Shown: positions 54,110-63,011 of the stretch, in pieces
Layout of the letters: each line of letters begins with the position of its first letter
How positions within the stretch are numbered: the stretch's first letter is position 1
Assembly (NCBI GenBank): GCA_051872395.1
Contig: JBJEDU010000029.1
Coordinates: 1 to 64,000, forward strand
Reading direction: 5' to 3'
Length of the DNA stretch: 64,000 nt
Origin: JBJEDU01 sp051872395
GTDB lineage: Bacteria; Bacillota_I; Bacilli_A; RFN20; CAG-826
Made by a program: the position numbers and the translations under genes
The notes under the pieces: generated by a model
What the model saw: the letters and a program-made list of their open reading frames with translations, nothing else
Told to the model about the DNA's origin: nothing
The model's database searches: none

Positions 54110-54892
54110 TCATCTTTCCATCGCCTCAATAACATCGATAGAGTTTTCGACTAAAATCGCTCCCTCTTTTATTAACCGATTACAACTCGAATTACTATTT
54201 GCTTGATTTGGAACACATAAAATATCTTTTCCCATGTCAAGTGCGAATCCTACTGTGGTAAGAGTTCCACTTTTTTCTTTTGCTTCAGTAATGAGCACAC
54301 TATCACAAATAGAAGCAATTAAACGATTGCGAAAAACAAATTGTTCAGGATGAGGTTGCCCATTGAATGGAGTTTCTGAAATAATTAAGCCTTCCTTTTT
54401 AATTCTTTCATATAACTCTTTGTTTTCTTTTGGATAAATGTAATCGATGCCTCCAGCAATGACTGCGATAGTTTTTAATTCATTATCTAACGCAGTTTTA
54501 TGGGCGATTCCATCAATTCCACGAGCGAGTCCACTGACGATGAGAAAATCATCATCTAATCCTTTGATGATTTCGCTAGTGATATCTTTACCATATTGAG
54601 AACATTCTCTTGAACCAATAACCGCTAGCTTTTTATATTTATTATTAATAAGAAGAGAAATGTCCCCATAATAAAATAGGGCAAAAGGTGGACGATAAGT
54701 CCTTCTTAGTGAATCTGGATATTCTTTATCGAGTATTGTTAAAACTGAAAACGAATAAGAAGAGGCATCATAAAATTTTGTTATATTTCTCTTCGTTTCA
54801 ATACTTCGATAAATTTCATCCCAATCACCATTGTGTTCAATGGCCAAAGAAATAATTAATTCTCTTGGCGTTTTTATATTTGAAGTAGTCAT
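54110..54892 (-). CDS. dprA: DNA-processing protein DprA
   Basis: 260 aa. Loads RecA on incoming single-stranded DNA in transformation. Rossmann-like DprA core with IGSRECSQYGKDIT, VSGLARGIDGIAHKTALDN, VIAGGIDYIYPKENKELYER, RNRLIASICDSVLITEA and KSGTLTTVGFALDMGKDILC. AAGGGGG before ATG. No C-terminal winged helix, so a minimal form. Between rnhB and topA, its ordinary place in Firmicutes. Confidence 0.95.
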   Translation of the reverse strand: MTTSNIKTPRELIISLAIEHNGDWDEIYRSIETKRNITKFYDASSYSFSVLTILDKEYPDSLRRTYRPPFALFYYGDISLLINNKYKKLAVIGSRECSQYGKDITSEIIKGLDDDFLIVSGLARGIDGIAHKTALDNELKTIAVIAGGIDYIYPKENKELYERIKKEGLIISETPFNGQPHPEQFVFRNRLIASICDSVLITEAKEKSGTLTTVGFALDMGKDILCVPNQANSNSSCNRLIKEGAILVENSIDVIEAMER

Positions 54893-54939
54893 TAAATAAC
54901 CCCCTTAATATATAAATAGGGGGAAATTTTGATTTTGAT

Positions 54940-55560
54940 TTAAAAAAGTGAAATTTTTTCAATAAATAAGTTTTTTATCGGTCCAAATGAATAACGATGA
55001 ACTCCTTCAATTGGACCATATTTTTTCAAAGCTTCAAGATGAATTTTTGTTCCGTAACCTTTGTGCTTTGCGATTTGATAGAGAGGATATTTTTTATCGA
55101 GTTCATAACAAATGTGATCTCTTGTCACTTTAGCAATAATGCTCGCGGCAGCGATACATTCCGCTTTCGCGTCCCCTTTAATAATTGGAATAAGAGGGGT
55201 GTCAATTTTTAATTTAACTGCATCCGTTAACACTAATTGATAAGGATGATTTATTTGACTTAAAGCATCTAACATCGCTAATTTGGTCGCTTCTAAAATA
55301 TTTATTTCATCAATCTTTTTAGCGTCGACAATACCTATACCAATCGCAATCGCGTTTTCTTTAATGACAGTGAATAGTTTTTCTCTTTGCTTTTCACTCA
55401 ACTTTTTCGAATCATTAATTTCTTCAATATAAAAATGAGGAGGAAGGATAACCGCACTTGCAACAACTGGTCCTAGAAGTGGTCCTCTTCCTGCTTCATC
55501 GATACCGATGATAAACTCTGTCGATTCATCATAAAATTGTTCTTCAAATTTTAACGCCAT
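54940..55560 (-). CDS. rnhB: Ribonuclease HII
   Basis: About 206 aa. Removes ribonucleotides from DNA. GIDEAGRGPLLGPVVASAV (catalytic Asp-Glu), VLTDAVKLKI (Asp), GDAKAECIAAASIIAKVTRD and HKGYGTKIHLEAL, HRYSFGPI are diagnostic. Start at ATG 55560 (MALKFEEQ), overlapping rbgA's end by 17 nt; a longer frame from 55593 is possible. Neither start has a strong ribosome site. Confidence 0.95.
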   Translation of the reverse strand: MALKFEEQFYDESTEFIIGIDEAGRGPLLGPVVASAVILPPHFYIEEINDSKKLSEKQREKLFTVIKENAIAIGIGIVDAKKIDEINILEATKLAMLDALSQINHPYQLVLTDAVKLKIDTPLIPIIKGDAKAECIAAASIIAKVTRDHICYELDKKYPLYQIAKHKGYGTKIHLEALKKYGPIEGVHRYSFGPIKNLFIEKISLF

Positions 55561-56389
55561 CTTTTTCAAATGATAATGAACCAATAAGTCCATCTTTCGT
55601 TTCTTTTAAAAGAATATTTTCAACTTTTGAATAATTTTCATCATTGACTAAAATACCTCTTCTTTTAGCGATATCGTTCATCACTTGATGATAATCAACA
55701 ATTTCGCTTATTCCAAATCGATTATTTAAAATCGAAGGATAATATTTTTTGAAATAATCAATGAGATATATACATAAATCGGTTGAAGGTAAAATATCTT
55801 CTTTAATCGAACCAAGTAAAGCTAAAACAGTGGCTTCATGTTTATTTTCATACGACATAGGAAGAACACCTGGAGTATCTAATAATATAAAATCATTAAC
55901 ATTGATCCATTTATCACCACGAGTAAAAGCTGGTCTATTAGCGACACCAGCAAGTTTTTTACCACCAAGTCGATTGATTAATGATGATTTACCAACGTTA
56001 GGAATTCCCACAATCATTACACGAATTGGTTGTGGTTTCATTCCTTTAGCTTTCTCTTTTTGTCTTTTATATTGTCCAACTTTATTAATTGATTGATGAA
56101 TTAATTTCTTTGATGATGGATCGAGAATATCAATCGATAAAACATCATCAAACTTATCTTTAATTTGTTCAATTTGAGTAGAGAAAAAATCCTTATCACA
56201 AAGGTCATATTTGCTAAAGAGCGCGATCTTTCTTTTATTGGCAATAATGGAAGATAAATTTTTATTGCATGAAGAAAATGGCGCGCGAGCGTCTAATACT
56301 ACTAAAACTATATCGACGAGTGAGATTTTTTCTTTTATCTCATTCATGGCCTTATTCATATGGCCAGGAAACCAATGGATATCTTTCAT
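55544..56389 (-). CDS. rbgA: Ribosome biogenesis GTPase RbgA (YlqF)
   Basis: About 281 aa. Late assembly factor of the 50S subunit. Circularly permuted GTPase: G4 (FSKYDLCD) comes before G1 (GIPNVGKSSLINRLG), G2/T (RPAFTRGDKW) and G3 (LLDTPGVLPM). The opening KDIHWFPGHMNKAMNEIKEK is the RbgA hallmark. Start ATG 56389 lies 2 nt after the lepB stop; a TTG at 56413 would add eight hydrophobic residues. Confidence 0.96.
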   Translation of the reverse strand: MKDIHWFPGHMNKAMNEIKEKISLVDIVLVVLDARAPFSSCNKNLSSIIANKRKIALFSKYDLCDKDFFSTQIEQIKDKFDDVLSIDILDPSSKKLIHQSINKVGQYKRQKEKAKGMKPQPIRVMIVGIPNVGKSSLINRLGGKKLAGVANRPAFTRGDKWINVNDFILLDTPGVLPMSYENKHEATVLALLGSIKEDILPSTDLCIYLIDYFKKYYPSILNNRFGISEIVDYHQVMNDIAKRRGILVNDENYSKVENILLKETKDGLIGSLSFEKDGVKI

Positions 56390-56391
56390 AA

Positions 56392-57063
56392 TTAAAAGAA
56401 GCAGCGAGGCCAAGAATAACTACGGTGGTTACCATTGGAATCGCATGTTCCCTCTATCGCTACTAAAACACCAACGAGATTTTCTTTATAAACTGGAGAA
56501 TTAGAATCTAAACAATCGAGTGAATTAATCCAATTATCACCCATCACCCAATATTCGTTTTCATTTAAAACAATCGTCCCATCAGTGCTAAATCTATGGG
56601 TATCAACACCATTTCTTTCAAATGGAATATTAATATATTCAAATTCATTGCTTTCATTATTTAAAACATACAAATCGTTATTTTCAATCTTGAATGTTTC
56701 ATTTGGTAAAGCGATGACTCTTTTAATTTTGTATTCAGCGCTATCTTTTACTTTATCACCACGATTATATGGCAAATTGTAATCTAAATTATCCCAGGGG
56801 TAATATGTTGTGATGATATCGAATCTTTTGATTTTATTAATCGCGCTTTGATGTGGGTCAACGATTCCAAAATCATAACGCGAACGATCATTGCTATTAT
56901 TTAAAGTAGGATACATTGAAGAACCATCAACATAAATGCTTAAAAAATAATTGCGATGAAAAATTGAACAAGAAAAGCCTAAAATGCACAAAACAAAAAC
57001 AAATGATAACACACAGTTAACAATTTTATTCGATAGTAAATTTTTAACTTTCTTATTTTTCAT
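56392..57063 (-). CDS. lepB: Signal peptidase I
   Basis: 223 aa. Single N-terminal membrane helix (about 14-34), then catalytic Ser in VDGSSMYPTLN and Lys in KIKRVIALPNETF, and the late block YWVMGDNWINSLDCLDS. Removes signal peptides of secreted proteins. Middle part between Ser and Lys is longer than usual (about 55 residues). Same-strand neighbour of rbgA, as in many Firmicutes. Confidence 0.93.
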   Translation of the reverse strand: MKNKKVKNLLSNKIVNCVLSFVFVLCILGFSCSIFHRNYFLSIYVDGSSMYPTLNNSNDRSRYDFGIVDPHQSAINKIKRFDIITTYYPWDNLDYNLPYNRGDKVKDSAEYKIKRVIALPNETFKIENNDLYVLNNESNEFEYINIPFERNGVDTHRFSTDGTIVLNENEYWVMGDNWINSLDCLDSNSPVYKENLVGVLVAIEGTCDSNGNHRSYSWPRCFF

Positions 57064-57080
57064 AATTATGAGATTTATTC

Positions 57081-57278
57081 CTAATTTTTAACAAAATAAA
57101 CTATGAGCATTGTGGCAATAATAACGACAAAAAGAACAGCGACATGAACGATAAATCCATAAAGCGCTCCTCTTTTAGAATCTTTATCTAAAAAGCAAGA
57201 AATTATTAGACCAATAATGCCACATATAAGAGTAACCACAAAACCTAAATTGTAATGTGGCGAACGTTCTTTAAACAT
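57081..57278 (-). CDS. Small membrane protein, unknown
   Basis: 65 aa with two hydrophobic helices (NLGFVVTLICGIIGLIISCF and VHVAVLFVVIIATMLIVYFV) joined by a charged turn DKDSKRGALYG. No family recognised. Same strand as rplS and lepB, 17 nt before lepB, so part of that transcript. Only a weak AGG precedes the ATG by 11 nt. Confidence 0.6.
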   Translation of the reverse strand: MFKERSPHYNLGFVVTLICGIIGLIISCFLDKDSKRGALYGFIVHVAVLFVVIIATMLIVYFVKN

Positions 57279-57364
57279 AACTAAATAACCTATATATTCC
57301 TTATTATATATTTATCAATAAATATTTTAAATTAAAACAAGGCCGAAGCCTTGCTTTAATTTTG

Positions 57365-57712
57365 TTAAATCTTTGCTTTAATTCTTGCAGATTTGCCAGA
57401 GCGTGAACGTAAGTAATGTAATTTATTACGTCTAACTTTACCGCGTCTTACAACTTCAATTGTTTCAATGGATGGGGAATGTAATGGGAATGTTCTTTCA
57501 ACTCCAATACCATAACTCATCTTTCTAACGGTAAATGTTTCTGATAATTTAGAACCACGAACAGCGATAACAACGCCTTGGAATACTTGGATTCTCTTTT
57601 TGTTTCCTTCAACAATCTTAACAGAAACTTTGACTTCATCACCTGATTTGAATTCAGGGAGGTCAGTACGCATTTGGGACTTTGTGATTTCATCAACTAA
57701 TTGTAAATTCAT
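57365..57712 (-). CDS. rplS: Ribosomal protein L19
   Basis: 115 aa. PEFKSGDEVKVSVKIVEGNK, FQGVVIAVRGSKLSETFTVR and VERTFPLHSPSIETIEVVRR are the L19 signatures, full length. TAGGAGG before ATG. Preceded by its own promoter and a folded leader. Confidence 0.98.
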   Translation of the reverse strand: MNLQLVDEITKSQMRTDLPEFKSGDEVKVSVKIVEGNKKRIQVFQGVVIAVRGSKLSETFTVRKMSYGIGVERTFPLHSPSIETIEVVRRGKVRRNKLHYLRSRSGKSARIKAKI

Positions 57713-57790
57713 TTTTTAGTCCTCCTAAACATCTATCTAATTTCATTAGTTCATGCACTCTTTGCAGCGGAACTAAAGGCGACATGCGCT
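57713..57790 (-). ncRNA. Putative L19 leader
   Basis: Upstream of rplS, TTAGTTC (57768-57774 region) pairs with GAACTAA around CGCTGCAAAGAGTGCAT, whose TGCA-AAGAG-TGCA forms an inner hairpin. Placement and small size fit the Firmicutes L19 leader, a proposed L19-binding autoregulatory RNA. The rpsB leader shares the GTGCAAAGA-type phrase. Confidence 0.6.
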
Positions 57791-57795
57791 TATTT

Positions 57796-57824
57796 ATATT
57801 ACCAATAGGTAAAAACTAATTCAA
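57796..57824 (-). promoter_or_regulatory. Promoter of rplS
   Basis: TTGAAT (57819-57824), 17-nt spacer ending TTGG (extended -10 TGn), TAATAT (57796-57801) on the minus strand. Confidence 0.75.
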
Positions 57825-57836
57825 TAACTTTTTTAT

Positions 57837-59306
57837 TTAAATGAGCATTAATATGGCATCTAAAACAAATGAAACAATAAATAAGGCGGCAATAATATAT
57901 ATTGGGATTTTAATTTCTTTCCCTTTTCTAGCAAAAAGTGACATGACAATATAAACGATTAAACCCATGCCAATACCTTTCGCGATCGAATAAGAAAGAA
58001 GTGTAAAAATAACAGTAATAAAAGCGGTAAAACCAATAATCGAGTCTTTCCATTTGATGTCTTTTAAGTTGTTGACAAAAATTTGTGCACCAACAACAAC
58101 AAGAGCAGCGCAAGTAACTGAACCAGCAGTAAAAACAGAAAAGATTGGATATATGAAAGCGGATAAAAGGAACATTAGACCGCTGACACAAGCCGCCAAA
58201 CCAGTTTTAGCGCCCAAATTGACGCCGACACTACTTTCAGCAAAAGAAGTCATTGTTGAAGTTCCACAAGGACCACAAATCAAAGCTCCAGTCGCATCAG
58301 CGATAATAGCCTTTTGATAATTGTTACTCATTTTACCAGACTCATCAAAGATTCCTGTATCTTTTCCAATCGCTAATAAAGTCGCGGTCGTATCAAATAA
58401 ATTAACAAATATTAATGAAAAGATTGCCACATAACTTGCAGGAGTGGAAAACACTTTAGCAAGTGAACTTCCAAAATCAAAACCACCATTAAGTGAACCG
58501 AAAAGTACGACATCTTTAACACCGGAAAAATCCATAAATTTTATTCCAGTATGAGTGGGGAAAAGAGGTAATGTCGTATCGATACCATTTAATGAAGAAG
58601 ACATATTGTTATAAACAAAACTACCATCAACATTTACTAAATTTGAGTTGAGAAGTAATATCTCGCTAGTAATTAAACCAACAATCGCTGCAAACAAAAT
58701 AGAAATAGGGACCGCTAAAGAACGGACAATTTTATTTTTTGTAAACATCAAGCCAAAACAAAGCAAAACACTCACTACTGAGATGATGACTGCAGGATTT
58801 GCAAATGTCGACATTTCCACTAAAGTGGAACCACCAACAATTACTCCACTATTTCTCAATCCAACAAAACAAATAAAAGCTCCTAATGAAGCAGAAATTA
58901 TTAATTTTAAATCTTTAGGAATTGACTCAATAATTATTTTTCTTATTGGTGTCAAACTGATAATGAAAAAGATAATACCAGAGACTGTGAGTAATATTAA
59001 TGCTTCTTGCCAAGAAAATCCAAGAGCACCGCAAACGGTATACGCTAAAAAAGCATTTAATCCCATTCCAGCACTTAATACTACTGGATAATTAGCGACA
59101 ATGCCCATTATCCAAGTTACTAAAAATGAAAGTAAAGCAGTAACGATGAACACTCCAGTACTATTCATTCCAGCATCAGATAAAATTGATGAATTAACTG
59201 GAAGAATATAGCACATAGCGATAAAGGTGACTAAACCACCAATTATTTCATTTTTAATGCTTCCACCTTTTTCTTTAACGTGAAAGATTCTTTCGAAAAA
59301 TTTCAT
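57837..59306 (-). CDS. Purine (adenine/guanine/hypoxanthine) permease, AzgA/PbuG family
   Basis: 489 aa, about 12-14 helices. NCS2 family, AzgA branch: GGLVTFIAMCYILPVNSSIL near the start, VVLSAGMGLNAFLAYTVCGA, SASLGAFICFVGLRNSGVI, FDTTATLLAIGKDTGIFDES and GPCGTSTMTSFAESSVGVNL. Imports purine bases with protons; works well with the surface nucleotidase at 5313, which would supply nucleosides. GAGG before ATG. I looked for a purine riboswitch upstream (59307-59465) and saw only AT-rich DNA. Confidence 0.92.
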   Translation of the reverse strand: MKFFERIFHVKEKGGSIKNEIIGGLVTFIAMCYILPVNSSILSDAGMNSTGVFIVTALLSFLVTWIMGIVANYPVVLSAGMGLNAFLAYTVCGALGFSWQEALILLTVSGIIFFIISLTPIRKIIIESIPKDLKLIISASLGAFICFVGLRNSGVIVGGSTLVEMSTFANPAVIISVVSVLLCFGLMFTKNKIVRSLAVPISILFAAIVGLITSEILLLNSNLVNVDGSFVYNNMSSSLNGIDTTLPLFPTHTGIKFMDFSGVKDVVLFGSLNGGFDFGSSLAKVFSTPASYVAIFSLIFVNLFDTTATLLAIGKDTGIFDESGKMSNNYQKAIIADATGALICGPCGTSTMTSFAESSVGVNLGAKTGLAACVSGLMFLLSAFIYPIFSVFTAGSVTCAALVVVGAQIFVNNLKDIKWKDSIIGFTAFITVIFTLLSYSIAKGIGMGLIVYIVMSLFARKGKEIKIPIYIIAALFIVSFVLDAILMLI

Positions 59307-59409
59307 TTACTATGACCTCATTTCTTTTATATTTTAACAAATATAATTTAATAAGTAAGATATAATTTGAATAAAATAAAATATATTTTAATGTGTAAAG
59401 TAAAATTGC

Positions 59410-59438
59410 TTGACACTTATATTAAATAAATATATATT
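59410..59438 (+). promoter_or_regulatory. Promoter of the rpsP operon
   Basis: TTGACA (59410-59415), 17-nt spacer, TATATT (59433-59438). Divergent from the purine permease. Confidence 0.8.
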
Positions 59439-59465
59439 TATAATGTTTCTTAGGAGGAAAAGAAA

Positions 59466-59729
59466 ATGGCAGTAAAAATTAGATTAACTAGAATTGGCCG
59501 TCACGAAGATCCTTTCTATCGTATCGTTGCCGCGGATTCCCGTTATGCAAGAGATGGCCGTATCATTGAACAAATTGGCTATATCGATCCTAAAAAGGGA
59601 ATTGAAAGCGCAGTCGTCAATGAAGAAGTTGCATTAAAATGGTTATCTCAAGGTGCTATCCCAAGTGATACTGTTCGTGCAATTTTCAAAAGCAAAGGCT
59701 TAATGAAAAAACACACTGAAGGTAAATAA
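59466..59729 (+). CDS. rpsP: Ribosomal protein S16
   Basis: 87 aa, full length. Opens with KIRLTRIGRHEDPFYRIVAA and DSRYARDGRIIEQIGYIDPK, diagnostic of S16. AGGAGG 7 nt before ATG. Stop overlaps the khpA start (TAATG). Confidence 0.98.
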   Translation: MAVKIRLTRIGRHEDPFYRIVAADSRYARDGRIIEQIGYIDPKKGIESAVVNEEVALKWLSQGAIPSDTVRAIFKSKGLMKKHTEGK

Positions 59730-60001
59730 TGATGGATTATACAAAAATAATTCATGCGATTATCAATCCACTTGTTGATGATGTTGACTCATTATTAATT
59801 AGAGAGATTCCTTTAGAAAATGAAAAAGATATCAAAATAGTCATTGCTGCGAATAAAATTGATACCGCAAGATTAATTGGAAAAAAAGGAATTATTGCTA
59901 ATTCTATTAGAGAAATTGTTTCTATCGCCGGAAAATGCGATAACAAACATATTCATCTCCAATTTGAATCGTTTGAAGAAGAAAACGCTGTTAATGACTA
60001 A
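59729..60001 (+). CDS. khpA: KhpA, KH-domain RNA-binding protein (YlqC)
   Basis: 90 aa. Single KH domain with the GxxG loop in RLIGKKGIIANSIREIV. Partners with KhpB to bind RNAs linked to division and cell-wall synthesis in Gram-positives. ATG at 59729 or 59732 is coupled to rpsP. Its last codons and stop are built into a terminator hairpin. Confidence 0.95.
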   Translation: MMDYTKIIHAIINPLVDDVDSLLIREIPLENEKDIKIVIAANKIDTARLIGKKGIIANSIREIVSIAGKCDNKHIHLQFESFEEENAVND

Positions 60002-60013
60002 ACAGCGTTTTTT
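59984..60013 (+). terminator. Terminator overlapping the khpA stop codon
   Basis: AACGCTGTT (59984-59992) pairs with AACAGCGTT (60001-60009), loop AATGACTA holds the stop codon, followed by T7. It partly separates rpsP-khpA from rimM-trmD. Confidence 0.85.
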
Positions 60014-60030
60014 CTTCCACTTATTAATTT

Positions 60031-60534
60031 ATGGAATATTTAAAACTCGGTTCTAAAATTACTGCTTTTGGTTTAAAAGGTGGATTTAAAATTTATTCTT
60101 CCACTTTCTTTCAATCTATTCGTTACCAACAAGGAAACACTATCTATATCAAAAAGGATGAACAATATATTCCTTTGACAGTAAAAGAATATTTTACGAA
60201 AGGAAATTTTGATTTTATTCAAGTTGAAGAATTTACCACTATCGAACAACTATCACCCTATTTATCATTAGATGTCTACTGTGAAAAAGATGATAATCTA
60301 ACAAAGGAAGGCTATTATTATTTTTCTGATTTAAAAAAATGTTATGTGTATGATGAAAATAATAATTTGCTTGGTAAGGTCAAAGAAGTTGAAGAATTTC
60401 CTGCCCAAATAACACTGAGAATACAAAGAGAAAATAATAAAGATTTCTTTGTTCCATTCATTAAACAATTTATTATTTCTATTGATATAAACAAACAACA
60501 AATAGTTATTAAAGTTATCGAAGGAATGTTATGA
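60031..60534 (+). CDS. rimM: 16S rRNA processing protein RimM
   Basis: 167 aa. Assists 30S maturation and binds S19. The N-terminal barrel LGSKITAFGLKGGFKIYSST and the PRC-barrel part YYYFSDLKKCYVYDENNNLL, then PFIKQFIISIDINKQQIVIK fit RimM. Divergent in sequence; context (rpsP-khpA-rimM-trmD) is decisive. No ribosome site before ATG 60031, only 18 nt after the terminator T-run. Overlaps trmD by 4 nt. Confidence 0.9.
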   Translation: MEYLKLGSKITAFGLKGGFKIYSSTFFQSIRYQQGNTIYIKKDEQYIPLTVKEYFTKGNFDFIQVEEFTTIEQLSPYLSLDVYCEKDDNLTKEGYYYFSDLKKCYVYDENNNLLGKVKEVEEFPAQITLRIQRENNKDFFVPFIKQFIISIDINKQQIVIKVIEGML

Positions 60535-61307
60535 AAATCACTGTCCTCACTTTATTTCCAGAAATGTTTGATTCAATATTATCAAACTCCATCATTAAAA
60601 GAGCGATAAGTAAAGGTGTCGTAGAATTTTCTTTTGTCAATATTCGCGATTTTTCCTTAGATAAAACACATCGAGTTGATACCCCTCCAATTGGGGGAGG
60701 TGCAGGTCTTATTATGAAGTGTCAACCAATTATTGATGCTTTAAAAACGGTAAAAACAGAAAATAGTACGACAATATTATTTTCTCCACGAGGCAAAACA
60801 TATAATCAACAAGACGCTGAAAGATATAAAAATGAAAATAAGGACCTGATATTAATATGTGGTCACTATGAAGGAATCGATGAAAGAGTGAATAAATATG
60901 TCGACGAATTAGTGTCCATAGGTGACTATGTCTTAACTGGTGGGGAAGTCGCTGCGATTACATTAATTGATTCAATAACTAGATTATTAGATGGAGCGAT
61001 TTCAAAAGAAAGCACCATCGAAGAATCTTTCACTAATGGACTATTAGAATATCCTCAATACACTGAACCATATGATTATAATGGAGATAAAGTTCCTCAA
61101 ATTTTATATTGTGGTAATCATGAAGCGATAGAAAAATATCGAAGAAAAGAAAGTCTAAAAATAACAAAAAAATATCGAAATGATTTGTTTATTAAATATA
61201 CTCCTTCGAAATTAGATAAAAAGTTATTAAAAGAAATCGAAGAAAATAACGAAGAACCCGATTGGTATAAAAAAGCCTTAGAAAAAGGAAAGAAATTTTT
61301 AAAATAA
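60531..61307 (+). CDS. trmD: tRNA (guanine37-N1)-methyltransferase
   Basis: 258 aa. SPOUT-fold enzyme making m1G37, which prevents frameshifting. ITVLTLFPEMFDSILSNSII, PPIGGGAGLIMKCQPI, LICGHYEGIDERVNKYVDEL and SIGDYVLTGGEVAAITLIDS match TrmD. Coupled to rimM (ATGA). Followed by a bidirectional terminator. Confidence 0.97.
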   Translation: MKITVLTLFPEMFDSILSNSIIKRAISKGVVEFSFVNIRDFSLDKTHRVDTPPIGGGAGLIMKCQPIIDALKTVKTENSTTILFSPRGKTYNQQDAERYKNENKDLILICGHYEGIDERVNKYVDELVSIGDYVLTGGEVAAITLIDSITRLLDGAISKESTIEESFTNGLLEYPQYTEPYDYNGDKVPQILYCGNHEAIEKYRRKESLKITKKYRNDLFIKYTPSKLDKKLLKEIEENNEEPDWYKKALEKGKKFLK

Positions 61308-61338
61308 AAAGCATATCCCAAGCAAAGATATGCTTTTT
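61306..61338. terminator. Bidirectional terminator between trmD and ffh
   Basis: AAAAAGCATATC and GATATGCTTTTT flank a 9-nt loop; serves both convergent genes. Confidence 0.88.
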
Positions 61339-61341
61339 TAA

Positions 61342-62682
61342 TTAAAACATGCCAGACATTCCTGGAGGTATTTTTCCACTTTTTCGATATGACTCTAACA
61401 TTTTGAATTGTTCTTTCATCATATCGTATTTTTTAAGTAAACGATTAATATCAGAAACTGGTCGACCAGACCCACGAGATATTCTTTGCTTTTGTGAGAA
61501 TTTTAATATTTCTGGATTGCTTCTTTCTTTGGGAGTCATTGAATTAATAATAACTTCCATTATTTTCATTTCTTTTTCACCTTGTTCTAGTTGTTCTTTA
61601 CTTACCTTATTCATTCCTGGAATAAGTTTAATTAAGCCACCTAAAGAACCCATCTTTTGAACTTTCTTCATTTGAAGGAGCATATCATCTAAAGTGAATT
61701 TACCACTTAAAAGTTTAGAAGCGGTTTTCTTCATTTCTTTTTCATCATATTCTTCTTGGGCTTTTTCCACTAAAGAGAGAATATCACCCATTCCTAAAAT
61801 ACGTTCCGCCATACGTTCAGGATAGAAAACATTAATATCGCTAATCTTTTCACCTTCACCAGCAAATTTAATAGGAACACCACTCATATGTTTGATAGAT
61901 AAAGCTGCGCCACCACGAGAATCACCATCAAGTTTTGACATGATGATTCCAGTTAATTTTAATGATTCATTAAACGCCATAGCGACGTTGACAGCATCTT
62001 GTCCACTCATCGCATCAACTAATAATAATATTTCATCTGGCTTCACTTCAGTTTGTATATCATTTAATTCTTTCATTAACGCTTCATCGATTTGTAATCG
62101 ACCAGCAGTATCGATAATTAAAACATCATAATGTTCGTTATATGCTTTTTCTTTGGCTTTCTTAGCAATTTCAACCGGACTAACATCAACTCCTAAAGAA
62201 AAGACATCAACCCCAATTTGTTTTCCTAATTGTTTCAATTGATCAATCGCAGCAGGTCGATAAACATCTGAAGCCGCTAATAAAACTTTTTTATTTTTCT
62301 TTGTCTTAAAAAGATTTGCAAGTTTGGCGGCTGATGTCGTTTTACCAGTACCTTGTAAACCAACAAGCATAATAATTGTTGGATGAGAAGAAGAAAATTT
62401 AATCTCAGTATCTTCACTTCCAAGAAGTTCCACTAATTTGTCTTTAACAATTTTCACAACCATTTGTGATGGATTTAATGTTGATAAAACATTTTGTCCA
62501 ATGGCTTCTTCTTTAATTGAAGCAATAAACTCTTTGACTACTTTATAGTTCACATCTGCGTCTAAAAGAGCAATACGAATCTCTTTTAGCATTTCATCCA
62601 TATTGGATTCACTAAGTCGAGATTGCCCTCTTAGTTTTTTAAATATATTTGATAATTTATCTGTCAGTGTATTGAACGCCAT
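61342..62682 (-). CDS. ffh: Signal recognition particle protein Ffh (SRP54)
   Basis: 446 aa. NG GTPase domain with GLQGTGKTTSAAKLA (G1), IDTAGRLQIDEALMKEL (G3) and IMSKLDGDSRGGAALS (G4), then the methionine-rich M domain (FTLDDMLLQMKKVQKMGSLG, RISRGSGRPVSDINRLLKKY) that binds SRP RNA and signal sequences. Works with FtsY, encoded two genes upstream. Ends at a bidirectional terminator. Confidence 0.98.
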   Translation of the reverse strand: MAFNTLTDKLSNIFKKLRGQSRLSESNMDEMLKEIRIALLDADVNYKVVKEFIASIKEEAIGQNVLSTLNPSQMVVKIVKDKLVELLGSEDTEIKFSSSHPTIIMLVGLQGTGKTTSAAKLANLFKTKKNKKVLLAASDVYRPAAIDQLKQLGKQIGVDVFSLGVDVSPVEIAKKAKEKAYNEHYDVLIIDTAGRLQIDEALMKELNDIQTEVKPDEILLLVDAMSGQDAVNVAMAFNESLKLTGIIMSKLDGDSRGGAALSIKHMSGVPIKFAGEGEKISDINVFYPERMAERILGMGDILSLVEKAQEEYDEKEMKKTASKLLSGKFTLDDMLLQMKKVQKMGSLGGLIKLIPGMNKVSKEQLEQGEKEMKIMEVIINSMTPKERSNPEILKFSQKQRISRGSGRPVSDINRLLKKYDMMKEQFKMLESYRKSGKIPPGMSGMF

Positions 62683-62696
62683 TTCATTTCTCTTTT

Positions 62697-63011
62697 CTAT
62701 TTTGTATGTTTTTTAATTATTTGTTTAACTTCTTCTAAAGTATTCGCATCATTGATCTTTTTAATTAATAATTGATGTTCATCGTTATTTTTATGAACGT
62801 GAAGATTATCTTCTAGTTGTAATAATTTTGTTTTGGCTTTCTTTAAAGCATCTTCCACTCCTGAACGAGTAATGTTCAGATTAGTGGCAATTTCTTGTAA
62901 AGAAAGGTCTAATAAATAATAATCATGGAACATATTTTTTTGAGTTGAAGAAAGAAGTGAACTATAAATATCATACAACTCAATAAGATAGATTTTTTCT
63001 TCAATTTTCAT
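62697..63011 (-). CDS. ylxM: YlxM, SRP-associated HTH protein
   Basis: About 104 aa. Sigma70-region-4-like helix-turn-helix (YYLLDLSLQEIATNLNITRS, GVEDALKKAKTKLLQLEDNL). In streptococci YlxM binds SRP RNA and stimulates Ffh/FtsY GTPase activity. Located between ftsY and ffh, the conserved place. Start at ATG 63011 (MKIEEKIYLIELYD), overlapping ftsY by 11 nt; a longer frame to 63035 lies inside ftsY. Confidence 0.92.
   Translation of the reverse strand: MKIEEKIYLIELYDIYSSLLSSTQKNMFHDYYLLDLSLQEIATNLNITRSGVEDALKKAKTKLLQLEDNLHVHKNNDEHQLLIKKINDANTLEEVKQIIKKHTK

Noticed and set aside
59307..59465. Purine riboswitch before the purine permease
   Set aside because: The region is nearly all A/T with no paired stems or conserved core; instead it holds the rpsP promoter.
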